In this document: one piece after another, positions 7,638-16,944 of the stretch
Numbering within the stretch: position 1 is the stretch's first letter
How the letters are laid out: each line of letters begins with the position of its first letter
Source: Halomonas beimenensis
GTDB taxonomy: Bacteria > Pseudomonadota > Gammaproteobacteria > Pseudomonadales > Halomonadaceae
Assembly: GCF_002549795.1 (NCBI RefSeq)
Contig: NZ_CP021435.1
Location: 3,844,001-3,908,000, forward strand
Direction: 5' to 3'
DNA: 64,000 nucleotides
The notes under the pieces: model-generated
The model's input: only the letters and a program-made list of their open reading frames with translations
Told to the model about the DNA's origin: nothing
Database searches by the model: none
Translations under genes and position numbers: made by a program

Positions 7638-10445
7638 TCAGCCGGCGACCAGCCAGCGCTCCGCGAAGGCCTCCGCGGGCAGGGCCCGGTCGAAGAGGAA
7701 GCCCTGGCCATGCCGGCAGCCCTGCGCCAGCAGGGCCTCGGCCTGGGCCCGGGACTCCACGCCTTCGGCCAGGGTGGCCAGGCCGAGGCTCTCGGCGATG
7801 GCGATGATGGTGGTGACGATGGCGCGGTCGTTGTCGTCGCTGAGCATGTCCCGCACGAAGGACATGTCGATCTTCACGGTGTCCACGGCGAGGCGCTTGA
7901 GGTAGGCGAGCGACGAGTAGCCGGTCCCGAAATCGTCGATGGCCAGGGCGAACCCGGCCTCGCGCAGCGAACGGGTCACCGCCACGGCCTGCTCGGGATC
8001 GGCCATGAAGCCGCTCTCGGTCAGCTCCAGCCCGATCACCGACGGCGAGAGGCCGGCCGCCTCGACGATCCCGGCAAGCCGTTGGGAGAGCCGGGGGTCC
8101 TCGAGCTGCTGGGCCCCCACGTTGATGTGCAGCCGCCCCGGCATCTCGAGGCCGGCACCACGCCAGGCGACCCGCTGGGCGCAGGCCTCGCGCAGCACCC
8201 ATTCTCCCAGGCGAGGCAGCATCCCGCGTTCCTCGGCGATGGGGATGAACTCCGCCGGGCTGATCCAGCCCAGCTCGGGATCCTGCCAGCGACACAGCAC
8301 CTCGGCCCCGATCAGGGTCCCGCTCGCCATGTCCACGCAGGGCTGATAGTGCAGCGCCAGGGCTCCCTCCGCCAGGGCCGAGGCCAGCCGACCGGCCAGG
8401 CTCAGGCGCCGGGCCATGGCCTCGCCCATGGCGGCATCATAGACACGGTGGACGACCCCGGCCTGCTTGGCCCGATACATGGCGATGTCGGTATGCTTGA
8501 GCAGCTCCCGCGGGCCGTCGGCATGATCGGGATAGAAGGCCACGCCGATGCTCACCTCGAGCGAGAACCGCCGCTCCCCGACCACGATCGGCTCCTCCAG
8601 GGAACGCGCCAGCCGGGCCACCATCGCCTCGGCCGTGCAGGCGTCCGTGTCCTCGAGCATCACCACGAACTCGTCGCCGCCGAGGCGGGCCAGGCTCGCC
8701 CCCTCGCCGAGGCCCCCCTGGAAGCGGCCGGCCACCTGCCGGAGCACCCGATCGCCGACGTCGTGCCCCTGGCTGTCATTGATTTCCTTGAAGCGATTGA
8801 GGTCGAGGAACAGCAGGGCCAGCCGATACCCGCCGTGCCCGGCCCGGGCGACGGCCTCCTGGAGGCGCTCCATGAAGCAGGCCCGGTTGGGCAGGCCGGT
8901 GCCGCTGTCGTAGTAGGCCAGGTGACGCATGTGGGCCTCGCTGCGATGGCGCTCCAGCTCGGCGGCGGCGCCGGCGGCGAAGATACGCAGCAGGTGGCTG
9001 ACCATGGCGGTGTCGAGCATCGGCCGGCGATAGAGCAGGAAGAGCGAGCCGATCGGCCGCCCCGCGGCGTCATCCAGGCGTCGCCCCGCATAGGCACGGG
9101 CGCCGAGGGTCTCGACCAGCTCGACGCCGGGGAAACGTTCGGGGAGGCCGTCGTCGACGATCAACTCCCGGCGTTCGAAGGCGACGTGGCAGGGCTTGCC
9201 GGCCAGGGAGTAACGCTGGGGCGCCGCGGGCTCGCCGTCGACGATCCCCGCCAGGGTGGTGGCCATGGGAGGTTCGCCGCCCTCCAGGCGCGAGATGAAG
9301 CCGGCATCGGCGCCCAGGGCGTCGACCATGTGCCGCACCAGCTGCGCGAAGAAGGCCGCGTCGCTGCGGGCGGTCAAGGCCTCGGCGATGTCCAGCACCG
9401 CCTTCTGGGTACGTTCCCGTTCGGTCTGCACCTTGAGAGTGCGCAGGCCGAAGGCGAGGTTCTCGGCCAGCTCCTCGAGCAGGGCCAGCTCCTCGTCCGC
9501 CACCCCGCCGACCGTGCCCTGAAGAAGCATCAGGGCACCGAAGGTCCGGTCCCCATCCCGCAACGGCAGGGCGATCACCCCGCGATAGCCCCGCCGGCGC
9601 GCCGCTTCCCGCCAGCGGGCATAGGCCGGATCGGGGACGAGATCCTCGAGGACCACCGGCCGCCCCGTGCGGATGCAGCGGCCGGCGGGCGCCTGTCCCT
9701 GGGGCGAATCGGCATCCCAGCTGAACCAGACCTCGTTCAGGTAGCCCTCCTCGAGGCCGGCGAAGGCCTGGGGCATCACCCGGCGCGCCTCGTCATGGAG
9801 GGCATAGCCCACCCAGGCCATCCGGTACCCCCCCTGCTGGCCGGTGGCCAGCCGGCAGATCTCCTTGAGCAGCCTCGGCTCGTTCGTGGCGCGGATCACC
9901 GCCCGATTGACCAGGCGAAGCAGCGTCAGGGCGCGGTGGGTACGGCTCAGGGCCCGCTCGGCCTGCTGGCCGGCCAGCTCGGCGCCGGCCCGGGAGGCGG
10001 CGATGCGCAGGGCCTCCAGGGCCAGGCCGGTCTCGTGGACAGGGCGCTCGTAGAGGGCGACGACCAGCCCCAGGAGGCGGTCGTCGGGGGCGAACATGGG
10101 CACCCCCAGATAGGCCTCGGCTCCCATGTCGGCGAGGAGTCGATCCTCGGGAAAGCGTTCGCGGACCCCCTCGGGAAACCGGCAGGGCTCCAGGTCGATG
10201 ACACGCTCGCAGGGGGTGCCCGCCAGGTCGTAGTCGAAGGCCTCGAGCCTGCCGCCCCGCGACCAGGCCCCCAGGGAGCGCACCCGGCGACCGTCGGGCA
10301 GGGTCCGGGCGACCAGCACGTGATCGGCGTCGAGCAGCTCGGCCAGGCGTTCGGCCAGCTGGGGGAAGAAGTCCCGCCGGTCCTCCGGCGACAGGCTATC
10401 CGCCAACCCCTGGAAGGCCTCCTGCGCATCGGTCGACATCGTCAT
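7638..10445 (-). CDS. Multi-GAF diguanylate cyclase/phosphodiesterase (GAF-GAF-GAF-GGDEF-EAL)
   Basis: A soluble c-di-GMP turnover protein of 935 residues with no membrane segment or signal peptide. Order: three GAF-like sensor regions (roughly residues 20-160, 185-335 and 350-500), a GGDEF domain with intact RLGGDEF, and an EAL domain. The EAL signature reads GAEVLCRW (E-V-L) and the other catalytic signatures (ELTESGF, DDFGTGYSSL) are intact, so phosphodiesterase activity is plausible. The RxxD inhibitory site expected five residues before GGDEF is absent. It faces the gene at 10906 across a 460-bp divergent spacer and overlaps nothing. Substrate preference cannot be read from sequence. Confidence 0.92.
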   Translation of the reverse strand: MTMSTDAQEAFQGLADSLSPEDRRDFFPQLAERLAELLDADHVLVARTLPDGRRVRSLGAWSRGGRLEAFDYDLAGTPCERVIDLEPCRFPEGVRERFPEDRLLADMGAEAYLGVPMFAPDDRLLGLVVALYERPVHETGLALEALRIAASRAGAELAGQQAERALSRTHRALTLLRLVNRAVIRATNEPRLLKEICRLATGQQGGYRMAWVGYALHDEARRVMPQAFAGLEEGYLNEVWFSWDADSPQGQAPAGRCIRTGRPVVLEDLVPDPAYARWREAARRRGYRGVIALPLRDGDRTFGALMLLQGTVGGVADEELALLEELAENLAFGLRTLKVQTERERTQKAVLDIAEALTARSDAAFFAQLVRHMVDALGADAGFISRLEGGEPPMATTLAGIVDGEPAAPQRYSLAGKPCHVAFERRELIVDDGLPERFPGVELVETLGARAYAGRRLDDAAGRPIGSLFLLYRRPMLDTAMVSHLLRIFAAGAAAELERHRSEAHMRHLAYYDSGTGLPNRACFMERLQEAVARAGHGGYRLALLFLDLNRFKEINDSQGHDVGDRVLRQVAGRFQGGLGEGASLARLGGDEFVVMLEDTDACTAEAMVARLARSLEEPIVVGERRFSLEVSIGVAFYPDHADGPRELLKHTDIAMYRAKQAGVVHRVYDAAMGEAMARRLSLAGRLASALAEGALALHYQPCVDMASGTLIGAEVLCRWQDPELGWISPAEFIPIAEERGMLPRLGEWVLREACAQRVAWRGAGLEMPGRLHINVGAQQLEDPRLSQRLAGIVEAAGLSPSVIGLELTESGFMADPEQAVAVTRSLREAGFALAIDDFGTGYSSLAYLKRLAVDTVKIDMSFVRDMLSDDNDRAIVTTIIAIAESLGLATLAEGVESRAQAEALLAQGCRHGQGFLFDRALPAEAFAERWLVAG

Positions 10446-10905
10446 GCGTCACGTCCCTGTGAGTCTCCCGGGCCCCCAGGCCGGCCCGACAGGCCGGTAT
10501 CACCTCATCTCACCGGGGAGCGGAAGGCAAAAGTTGATGGTCCCGGATCGCTCGGGGCCAAGCCAAGGGCAGTAACCCTGGCCAGGCTCCGAGTATAGCG
10601 CCGTGCCATGCCATGAAGCGTCATCCGAAGGCAGTATAGTAAGAATTAACTTATATAAAGCCTGGCCGTCACGCACCGCCCTTGTCAAACCCGCCACCGG
10701 CGCTCGCCGAACGCGGGCCCTCGGCGACGGGTCCGGTGGTCCAAGGCACCGAAGGCCGGGCCAGGTGGCCTCGAACGGCTCGTGCATGGCCAGTTCGATG
10801 GCGGTCCAGTGATGACCGGCGAGCATTCAAGTCTCGCCCCGACGCGCCGATACCTTCAGGACGACCGGGGCCGCCCGCGGCCATCACGACCCGAGGAGTC
10901 AGCCC
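10446..10905. other. 460-bp divergent intergenic region
   Basis: Separates the GAF-GGDEF-EAL gene (leftward) from the sensor kinase gene (rightward) and should hold both promoters. An AT-rich island at ~10636-10660 stands out in otherwise GC-rich DNA and contains TTAACTTATAT (10646-10656), an 11-mer also found at 49469-49479. No convincing gene or FliA-type promoter was seen. Confidence 0.5.
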
Positions 10906-13464
10906 ATGCCCCGCCATGCCATGTCCGGCGACGAGGCGGCACGCCTTCACGCCCTCCACGATCTGGAAGCGCTCGATCTCCCGCCGTCGCCGGCGCTGGA
11001 CCGGGTGACCATCCTGGCCGGGGAATGCCTCGCGGTCCCCGTCGCGCTGATCTCGCTGGTCGACCGGGAGCGGCTGTGGTGCCTGTCCCGTCGGGGGTGG
11101 TCCCGGCAGGCCCTGCCCCGCGCCCACTCTCCCTGTGACCGGGTGGTGACCGACGGCGCCCCCCTGGTGATCCAGGACGCCCACGAGGACCGCCGTTTCC
11201 GATCCCATCCCTTGATGGCGGGGCCGAAGGGCCTGCGCTTCTACGCCGGCCACCCCCTGGCCCCGGACGGTGGGCATGTCGTGGGCACCCTCTGTGTGCT
11301 GGACCATCGCCCCCGCGCGTTCGGCGCGGAGGAGCGTCGCCGTCTGGCCCTGCTGGCGAGCCAGGTGGAGGACCTGCTGCAGGACCAACGACGCGCCCGC
11401 CACCAGGAGCGCACCACCCGCCGCCTGGAGACCCTGCTGCAGGAGTCGGCCACCGGCATCGTGCGCATCGACACCCGAGGCACCATCCTGGATGCCAACC
11501 CCCATGTGCTGTCGCTGCTCGGCTACGAGCGGCAGGCGCTGCTGGGGTGCAACGTCAGCATGCTGATGCCGGCGACGGTGGCGCGGGAACACGATGGCTA
11601 CCTGGCACGCTTCCTGGCCGGGGGGGCGCCGCGCATCATCGGTCAGGGCCGTGAGGTCGAGGCTCGCCACCGGGACGGACGCCCCGTGCCGATCCACCTG
11701 GCCGTGAGCGCCATCCGGGACGAGAGCGGCGAGATCACCGAGTTTCTCGGCATCCTCACCGATCTCAGCGAGATCCACGCCGCCCGGGAGGCGGTCCACA
11801 AGGAGCGACAATTTCTGAGGGCCCTGATCGACGGCAGCCATGACCCCATCTTCGCGCGCAGCGCCTCCGGCCGTTTCCTGGGCGCCAACGAGGCCTGCCT
11901 GAGCCTGCTGGAGATGACGCGCCCGGACCTGCCTCTGGACCGCTACCCCGACCGTCTGCCCGCCGACCTGATCGAGCGCCTCGAATCCGCCGAGCGCACG
12001 GTGATGCGCGACGGCATCCCCCAGCGGCTGGACCTGCCCCCCGTCCGAGGGCGGCACTACGAGCTGACCCTGTCGCCGCTGCGCGATGACCAGGCGCAGA
12101 TCCGTGGCGTGGTCGGCGTCGGGCGGGACACCACCCTGGCTCGGCGCCAGGCGGCCCTGCTTCGCGTCCTGCACCGGGGCATCACCGACTACCCGGCGCT
12201 GATGTCCGGCCGGCGCCTCTGGGACTTCCTGCTGAAGGCGCTGTGCGAGCTGACCGACAGCGACCACGCCCTGCTCGGCGAGGCAATCGACGATGGCGAC
12301 CAACCGGCCCTGAAGATCCACGCCATCACCGACCTGTCCTGGAGCGCCGCCTCGCGCCAGCTGATGGAGCGGCTGCGCAGCGGCGACATGACCCTCTCCA
12401 ACCCGGACAGCCTGCTGGGCCGGGTGTTCGCCCATGGCGAGGTGACGATCCGGGACGACCTGACGGCGCAAGCGGGAGAGGGCAGCTTCCCGCCAGGGCA
12501 TCCGCCACTGGACAACTTCCTCGGCGTTCCCATCCGCGACGGGGACCGGATCCTCGGCATGCTGGCCATCGCCAATGGTCGCCGTCCCTATGACCACGCG
12601 CTGGTCGACTGGCTCGAGCCCTTCACCGCGACCTGCGCCCTGCTGATCAACCTCCATCGTCAGATCGCCGAGCGGGAGGGCGTGATGGCGGCGCTGGCCG
12701 AGGCCCGGGATCAGGCCGAGCGGGCCAGCCGGGCCAAGAGCGACTTCCTGTCCTCCATGAGCCATGAGCTGCGAACGCCGCTCAATGCCATCCTGGGGTT
12801 CGCCCAACTGCTGGCCAACAGCCAGCGCCAGCCCTTGAACGAGCGCCAGCGTCGGCAGGTCGCCCAGATCGAGAAGAGCGGCCGCCACCTGCTCGGGCTG
12901 ATCAACGATGTCCTCGACCTGGCCAGAAGCGAGGCCGGCCGGCTCTCCCTGACCCCGGAAGCCGTGGAGCTGGCGGGAGCGGTGGACGAGGCCCTGGACG
13001 CCCTGGAGGGCACCGCCCGGCTCGCCGGCATCCGTCTGCACCGGACACCGGCCCCGGCGAACGCCCTCGTGAAGGCCGATGCCACCCGGCTGCGCCAGAT
13101 CCTCTACAACCTGATCGCCAACGCCATCAAGTACAACCACGAGGGCGGCGAGGTCCACGTCGAGTTGTGCCGGGTCTCGCCGGGCTGGCGGGTCGCCGTC
13201 CGCGACACCGGGCCGGGCATTCCCGAGGCTCGCCAGGCCGCGCTGTTCCAGCCCTTCCAGCGACTGGGGGCCGAACACGGCCCCATCGAGGGCACGGGCA
13301 TCGGCCTGGCGATCACCCGGGAGCTGGTCGAGGCGATGGGCGGGGACGTCGGGGTGACCAGCCGCCCGGGGGCGGGCAGCACCTTCTGGTTCGAGCTCCC
13401 GGCCGCGGCGCCCGGTGCCGAGTCACGGAAACCACAGGACGGCAAGGAAGCGACGCATGCCTGA
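10906..13464 (+). CDS. Soluble multi-sensor histidine kinase (GAF-PAS-PAS-GAF-HisKA-HATPase)
   Basis: A two-component sensor kinase of 852 residues without membrane segments. Order: N-terminal GAF (~15-160), PAS (~180-300, including ESATGIVRID), a second PAS-like region (~305-420), a second GAF (~425-590), a dimerisation domain with phospho-accepting His620 in SHELRTPLNA, and a catalytic domain with N box (NLIANAIKYN), G1 (DTGPGIP) and G2 (GTGIGLAI). There is no fused receiver. GAGGAG 7 nt upstream supports the start. Its last 8 nt overlap the start of the REC-EAL response regulator, the likely partner. The signal is unknown. Confidence 0.92.
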   Translation: MPRHAMSGDEAARLHALHDLEALDLPPSPALDRVTILAGECLAVPVALISLVDRERLWCLSRRGWSRQALPRAHSPCDRVVTDGAPLVIQDAHEDRRFRSHPLMAGPKGLRFYAGHPLAPDGGHVVGTLCVLDHRPRAFGAEERRRLALLASQVEDLLQDQRRARHQERTTRRLETLLQESATGIVRIDTRGTILDANPHVLSLLGYERQALLGCNVSMLMPATVAREHDGYLARFLAGGAPRIIGQGREVEARHRDGRPVPIHLAVSAIRDESGEITEFLGILTDLSEIHAAREAVHKERQFLRALIDGSHDPIFARSASGRFLGANEACLSLLEMTRPDLPLDRYPDRLPADLIERLESAERTVMRDGIPQRLDLPPVRGRHYELTLSPLRDDQAQIRGVVGVGRDTTLARRQAALLRVLHRGITDYPALMSGRRLWDFLLKALCELTDSDHALLGEAIDDGDQPALKIHAITDLSWSAASRQLMERLRSGDMTLSNPDSLLGRVFAHGEVTIRDDLTAQAGEGSFPPGHPPLDNFLGVPIRDGDRILGMLAIANGRRPYDHALVDWLEPFTATCALLINLHRQIAEREGVMAALAEARDQAERASRAKSDFLSSMSHELRTPLNAILGFAQLLANSQRQPLNERQRRQVAQIEKSGRHLLGLINDVLDLARSEAGRLSLTPEAVELAGAVDEALDALEGTARLAGIRLHRTPAPANALVKADATRLRQILYNLIANAIKYNHEGGEVHVELCRVSPGWRVAVRDTGPGIPEARQAALFQPFQRLGAEHGPIEGTGIGLAITRELVEAMGGDVGVTSRPGAGSTFWFELPAAAPGAESRKPQDGKEATHA

Positions 13465-15211
13465 TACGCCGCTGCGCGAGAAGCGACTGCTGGTGGTCGA
13501 CGACAACCCCGTGAACGTGGAGCTGCTGCTCGACCTGCTCGAGGACCAGGGGTTCGAGAACGCGGCCGGCCTGGAGGACCCCCGCGAGGTCCTGGACCAT
13601 TGCCGCGCCCGGCGGCCGGACCTCATCCTGCTGGACCTGCGCATGCCCCACCTGGACGGCTATGCGGTCATCGCCCAGCTGAAGGACGCCTTCGGCGACC
13701 AGGCGCCGGCGGTGATCGTGCTCACCGCCCAGGCCGACGACGCCACCCGGCGCCGGGTGCTGGCCCAGGGGGTGCACGACATCATCACCAAGCCGTTCGA
13801 CTACGGGGAGGTCCTGCAGCGCATCCGCAATGCCCTGCACCTGGAGCACCGCTTCGCCACCCGCAGCGAGCAGGCCGACCGCCTGCAACGGGAGGTGGAG
13901 GCGCGCACCCGTGAGCTGGAACGGCTGTCGCGCACCGACCCCATCACCGGGCTGCCCAACCGGCGGGAACTGACCCGCCACCTGCGTGAATGGCAGCATG
14001 CCGGCCTGGCGTCGGGCGCCCTCTTCATCGCCATCGACGACCTCCGGGACGTGGTGCAGCTGCACGGGCACACCACCGCCGAGCGCCTGCTCAAGGCGCT
14101 CGCCGAAGTCATGCGTCCCGCCCTGCCGGAGCGGGCCTTGCTGGGAATCTGGGGAGGCGGCGGCCTGCTGGTGATCGTGCGGGCGCCGGCTAGCGAAGCG
14201 GCCCTCGAGGCCCTGGCCAGGAAGCTGCTCGCACGCCTCGAGCGGGAGCACGGGGTGGAGGACCTGCGGCTGACCGTGCGGGCCCGGGTGGGGATCGGCC
14301 AGGCCCGGTCGGTCAGTCCGGAGCGCCTGGCCCACATGGCCGCCCTGGCCCTGCCGCCGATGGACTCCGGGCAACGCCTCAGGCACCACTGCTCGGAGCT
14401 GGAGAGGCTCCAGCGGGAGCGCCTGCAGCTCCAGCATGCCCTGCGCGGCGCCGCCGGCCGGAACGAGCTGTCGCTGGTCTACCAGCCCAAGTTGACCCTG
14501 GGGAGCCGGGAGACGGTGGGTGCCGAGGCCCTGTTGCGCTGGCACCACCCACGACTGGGCACGATCTCGCCGGGGCGCTTCATCCCCCTGGCCGAGGCAA
14601 CAGGCGACATCCTCGACTTCGGCGACTGGGTCCTGGAGACCGCCCTCACCCAGCTCGGCGAGTGGCGCGCCCGGGGCGCTGTCACGAGCGATTTCTCCCT
14701 GGCGGTGAACGTCGCCCCCCGTCAGCTGTGCCGGCCGGACTTCGCCGAGGCCCTGCTGGGTCGCCTCGACCGCCTGGGCCTGCCCCATCACTGCCTGTCG
14801 ATCGAGGTCACCGAGTCGGGGCTGATGGCGGATGTCGACCAGGCCCGCCGGCAGCTGCGCGCCCTGGCGGATGCCGGGATCGGCATCGGCGTCGACGACT
14901 TCGGCACCGGCTACTCGTCGCTGGCCTACCTCAAGACGCTGCCGCTGAGCCTGATCAAGATCGACCGGGCCTTCGTCATGGACCTGGTGGACGACCCCGA
15001 GGCCCGGCACCTGGCCACCACCATCACCCGGCTGGCCCACGGCCTGGGGTTCGAGGTGATCGCCGAAGGCATCGAGGAAGAGGCCCAGGCCCGGCTGCTC
15101 GAGGCCATGGGCTGCCCGCTGGGTCAGGGCTACCTCTTCGCCCGCCCCCTGCCGGCGGCGGACTTCCTGGCCTGGTACGGGCGCCAGGCCGTGCCCGGCC
15201 ACGCCCCCTGA
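13457..15211 (+). CDS. Response regulator with receiver, degenerate GGDEF and EAL domains
   Basis: A c-di-GMP phosphodiesterase-type response regulator of 584 residues. A receiver domain (residues ~8-125; acidic pair VVDDN, phospho-acceptor in LILLDLRMP, Lys in TKPFD) is followed by a short coiled linker, a GGDEF fold whose active site is destroyed (the GGDEF position reads WGGGGLL), and an EAL domain with GAEALLRW, EVTESGLM and DDFGTGYSSL intact. It should therefore degrade rather than make c-di-GMP, perhaps with the GGDEF remnant as a regulatory domain. The start at 13457 has GGAAG 6 nt upstream and overlaps the kinase gene by 8 nt, so the two are coupled. It converges with the stator gene that follows. 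Confidence 0.92.
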   Translation: MPDTPLREKRLLVVDDNPVNVELLLDLLEDQGFENAAGLEDPREVLDHCRARRPDLILLDLRMPHLDGYAVIAQLKDAFGDQAPAVIVLTAQADDATRRRVLAQGVHDIITKPFDYGEVLQRIRNALHLEHRFATRSEQADRLQREVEARTRELERLSRTDPITGLPNRRELTRHLREWQHAGLASGALFIAIDDLRDVVQLHGHTTAERLLKALAEVMRPALPERALLGIWGGGGLLVIVRAPASEAALEALARKLLARLEREHGVEDLRLTVRARVGIGQARSVSPERLAHMAALALPPMDSGQRLRHHCSELERLQRERLQLQHALRGAAGRNELSLVYQPKLTLGSRETVGAEALLRWHHPRLGTISPGRFIPLAEATGDILDFGDWVLETALTQLGEWRARGAVTSDFSLAVNVAPRQLCRPDFAEALLGRLDRLGLPHHCLSIEVTESGLMADVDQARRQLRALADAGIGIGVDDFGTGYSSLAYLKTLPLSLIKIDRAFVMDLVDDPEARHLATTITRLAHGLGFEVIAEGIEEEAQARLLEAMGCPLGQGYLFARPLPAADFLAWYGRQAVPGHAP

Positions 15212-15226
15212 GTTCCCCCGGGTGGA

Positions 15227-15886
15227 TCAGCGGGAGGGCCGGCGCAGCACCAGCTCCACCCGCCGGTTGGCGGCCCGCCCCTCGGCGGTGGCGTTGTCGG
15301 CCAGGGGGCGAGTGTCCGCATAGCCGATGGCCCTCAGCCGCTCCCTGGCCACCCCCGCCGCCGCCAGGTGACGCACCACGGCGCTGGCCCGGCCGGTGGA
15401 GAGCTCCCAGTTGGACGGGAACCGCGAGGTGGCGATGGGCAGGCTGTCGGTATGGCCCTCCACCGAGATGCGTCCCTCCAGGTCCGCCAGGGTCTCGGCC
15501 AGGCGGTCCAGCACCCGCCGGCCGCCCTCGGTCAGGCCGGCCCGGCCGCTGGCGAAGAGCAGCCGATCCTCGATGCGCAGGGTGATCTCCCCCGGCGTCG
15601 CCTCGACGCTGACGCCGTCGATCGAGAGCCCCTGGAAACGCGGCTGAAGACCATCGTGGCGGGGCCGAAGGCCCTCGGCCACCGCCTGGGCGGCACGCCT
15701 CGCGTCGGTCGACACCTCGCGGTCCGCCTCCCCGGCCGGCAGCCCGTAGCTGGCCATGGACAACAGCAGCACGAAGAGGGTGATGAGCAGGGTGAGCACG
15801 TCCAGGTAGCTCATCAGCCAGCTCTCGCCCTCCTCGCCGCCCTGCCCCAGGGGCACGAGGGCCTGGCGGGTGTCCCGGTCAAGCAC
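15227..15886 (-). CDS. Second flagellar stator subunit B (MotB/MotD/PomB-like)
   Basis: A membrane protein that anchors the flagellar stator to peptidoglycan. A single N-terminal membrane helix carries the ion-binding aspartate (SYLDVLTLLITLFVLLLS), followed by a plug/linker and a C-terminal OmpA-like domain (SVEGHTDSLPI, NWELSTGRA, ADTRPLADN, NRRVELVL). The proposed GTG start at 15886 gives 219 residues and overlaps the stop of the upstream stator A gene (GTGCTTGA), with GGAGG nearby; an ATG at 15946 would add 20 residues but overlap by 68 nt. Stator choice is separate from the motAB pair at 37520-39348. Ion type (H+ or Na+) cannot be settled by eye. Confidence 0.9.
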   Translation of the reverse strand: MLDRDTRQALVPLGQGGEEGESWLMSYLDVLTLLITLFVLLLSMASYGLPAGEADREVSTDARRAAQAVAEGLRPRHDGLQPRFQGLSIDGVSVEATPGEITLRIEDRLLFASGRAGLTEGGRRVLDRLAETLADLEGRISVEGHTDSLPIATSRFPSNWELSTGRASAVVRHLAAAGVARERLRAIGYADTRPLADNATAEGRAANRRVELVLRRPSR

Positions 15887-16697
15887 CCTGACCGGCCTCC
15901 CCCGACTCGCGCTCCGACGGGCGGACGGGGTCGCGGATCTCGTCATGGTAGTTGGCGACGAAGGAGTTGAGGGTCTCCTCGATGAAGGACGGCAGGCGGC
16001 GCTTGGTGATCAGCGAGATGCCCTCGAGCACCATGTTCATGGCGATCAGGCGCTCCTCGGTGCGCCGTTCGAGCTTCACCGCGATGGGCTTGAACACCAG
16101 GTTGGCCAGCAGGATGCCGTAGAAGGTGGTGAGCAGCGCCACCGCCATGCGCGGGCCGATGACGTTCAGGTCCCCGGCCTCCATCACCTCGAGCATGTTC
16201 ACCAGCCCCACCAGGGTGCCGATCATGCCGAAGGCCGGCGCATAGGTGGCCATGGTGCGGAAGATCTGGGCCTCGGCGTGCTCCCGGGCCTTGAGCCGGG
16301 CGATCCGCCAGCGCAGCAGGTCGAAGATCTCCTCCTCCTTGGTGTTGGCGATGACCAGCTGGATCCCGGTGCGCAGGAAGGGGTTACGGGTCTTGTCGAG
16401 TGCCGCCTCCACGGCCCGCACGTCGCCCTTGAACCACAACCGCGACATGTCCACCAGTTCCTTGATGTCGTCGCGGGTATAGGTGTTCTCGCGGCGAAAG
16501 ACGAGGCCCACCAGCCGGACCACCCGGACCACCTCCTTGAGCGGGTAGCTGATGAAGGTGGCGGCCAGGGTACCGGCCAGCACGATGGCCAGGCCGGGCA
16601 GGTTGACGAAGCTCTGCGGCGATTCGGCGGTGAACAGCAGCACGCTCGCCAGCAGCACGATGCTCGCCAGTATCCCGATCAGCGTCGACGGGTTCAT
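15879..16697 (-). CDS. Second flagellar stator subunit A (MotA/MotC/PomA-like)
   Basis: The stator A subunit forms the ion channel and pushes on FliG. The 272-residue protein shows four membrane segments (residues ~5-23, 32-50, ~150-172, ~184-205), the cytoplasmic loop with conserved charged residues (FLRTGIQLVI region) and the TM3 motif FGMIGTLVGLVNML. It resembles the PomA/MotC branch more than the E. coli-type MotA encoded at 38476. A near-perfect FliA promoter (16737-16763) lies 40 nt upstream. Its position just after fliA recalls the Pseudomonas motCD locus; calling it motC is therefore inference. Confidence 0.92.
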   Translation of the reverse strand: MNPSTLIGILASIVLLASVLLFTAESPQSFVNLPGLAIVLAGTLAATFISYPLKEVVRVVRLVGLVFRRENTYTRDDIKELVDMSRLWFKGDVRAVEAALDKTRNPFLRTGIQLVIANTKEEEIFDLLRWRIARLKAREHAEAQIFRTMATYAPAFGMIGTLVGLVNMLEVMEAGDLNVIGPRMAVALLTTFYGILLANLVFKPIAVKLERRTEERLIAMNMVLEGISLITKRRLPSFIEETLNSFVANYHDEIRDPVRPSERESGEAGQGA

Positions 16698-16736
16698 GAG
16701 GGACTCCCTGTCTAGGAAAAGACGGTCAATGACTAT

Positions 16737-16763
16737 TCATCGGCCCGATCGCCGATGGCTTTA
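16737..16763 (-). promoter_or_regulatory. FliA (sigma-28) promoter for the second stator operon
   Basis: Read on the minus strand: TAAA (16760-16763), a 15-nt spacer and GCCGATGA (16737-16744). This matches the FliA consensus TAAA-N15-GCCGATAA at 11 of 12 positions and points at the stator A start 40 nt away. Confidence 0.85.
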
Positions 16764-16894
16764 CCCATGGGTGGGCAGCCGGGTGTGTCCAGGGCTATCG
16801 CATTTAGCGTTTTCGCTCGGGGCTGATCCGTCGACAGGTCTTCTTCGACCTGCCCCCTGCGCCCCTCGCCAGCTCCAACAGCGATTGCCCTGCG

Positions 16895-16936
16895 GGTAAG
16901 TCGGGTGCGCTCGCAAGCTCGCTTACCCGACCTACG
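16895..16936. repeat. REP-like hairpin, family B copy 1 (3' of fliA)
   Basis: Imperfect inverted repeat: GTAAGTCGGGT (16896-16906) pairs with ACCCGACCTAC (16925-16935). It sits 9 nt past the fliA stop. A 42-nt alignment to 58910-58951 keeps 31 identities by hand count, with compensating changes in the stem, so it is a dispersed element rather than a unique terminator. No T-run follows. Confidence 0.65.
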
Positions 16937-16944
16937 CTCCCGTC

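Noticed and set aside
7710-10598. Plus-strand open frame of 962 codons across the GAF-GGDEF-EAL gene
   Set aside because: High G+C gives long antisense frames. The product is Gly/His/Gln-rich without motifs, while the minus strand has intact GGDEF and EAL signatures.
10669-13278. Minus-strand open frame of 869 codons across the histidine kinase gene
   Set aside because: Low-complexity product; the plus strand encodes complete HisKA and HATPase motifs.
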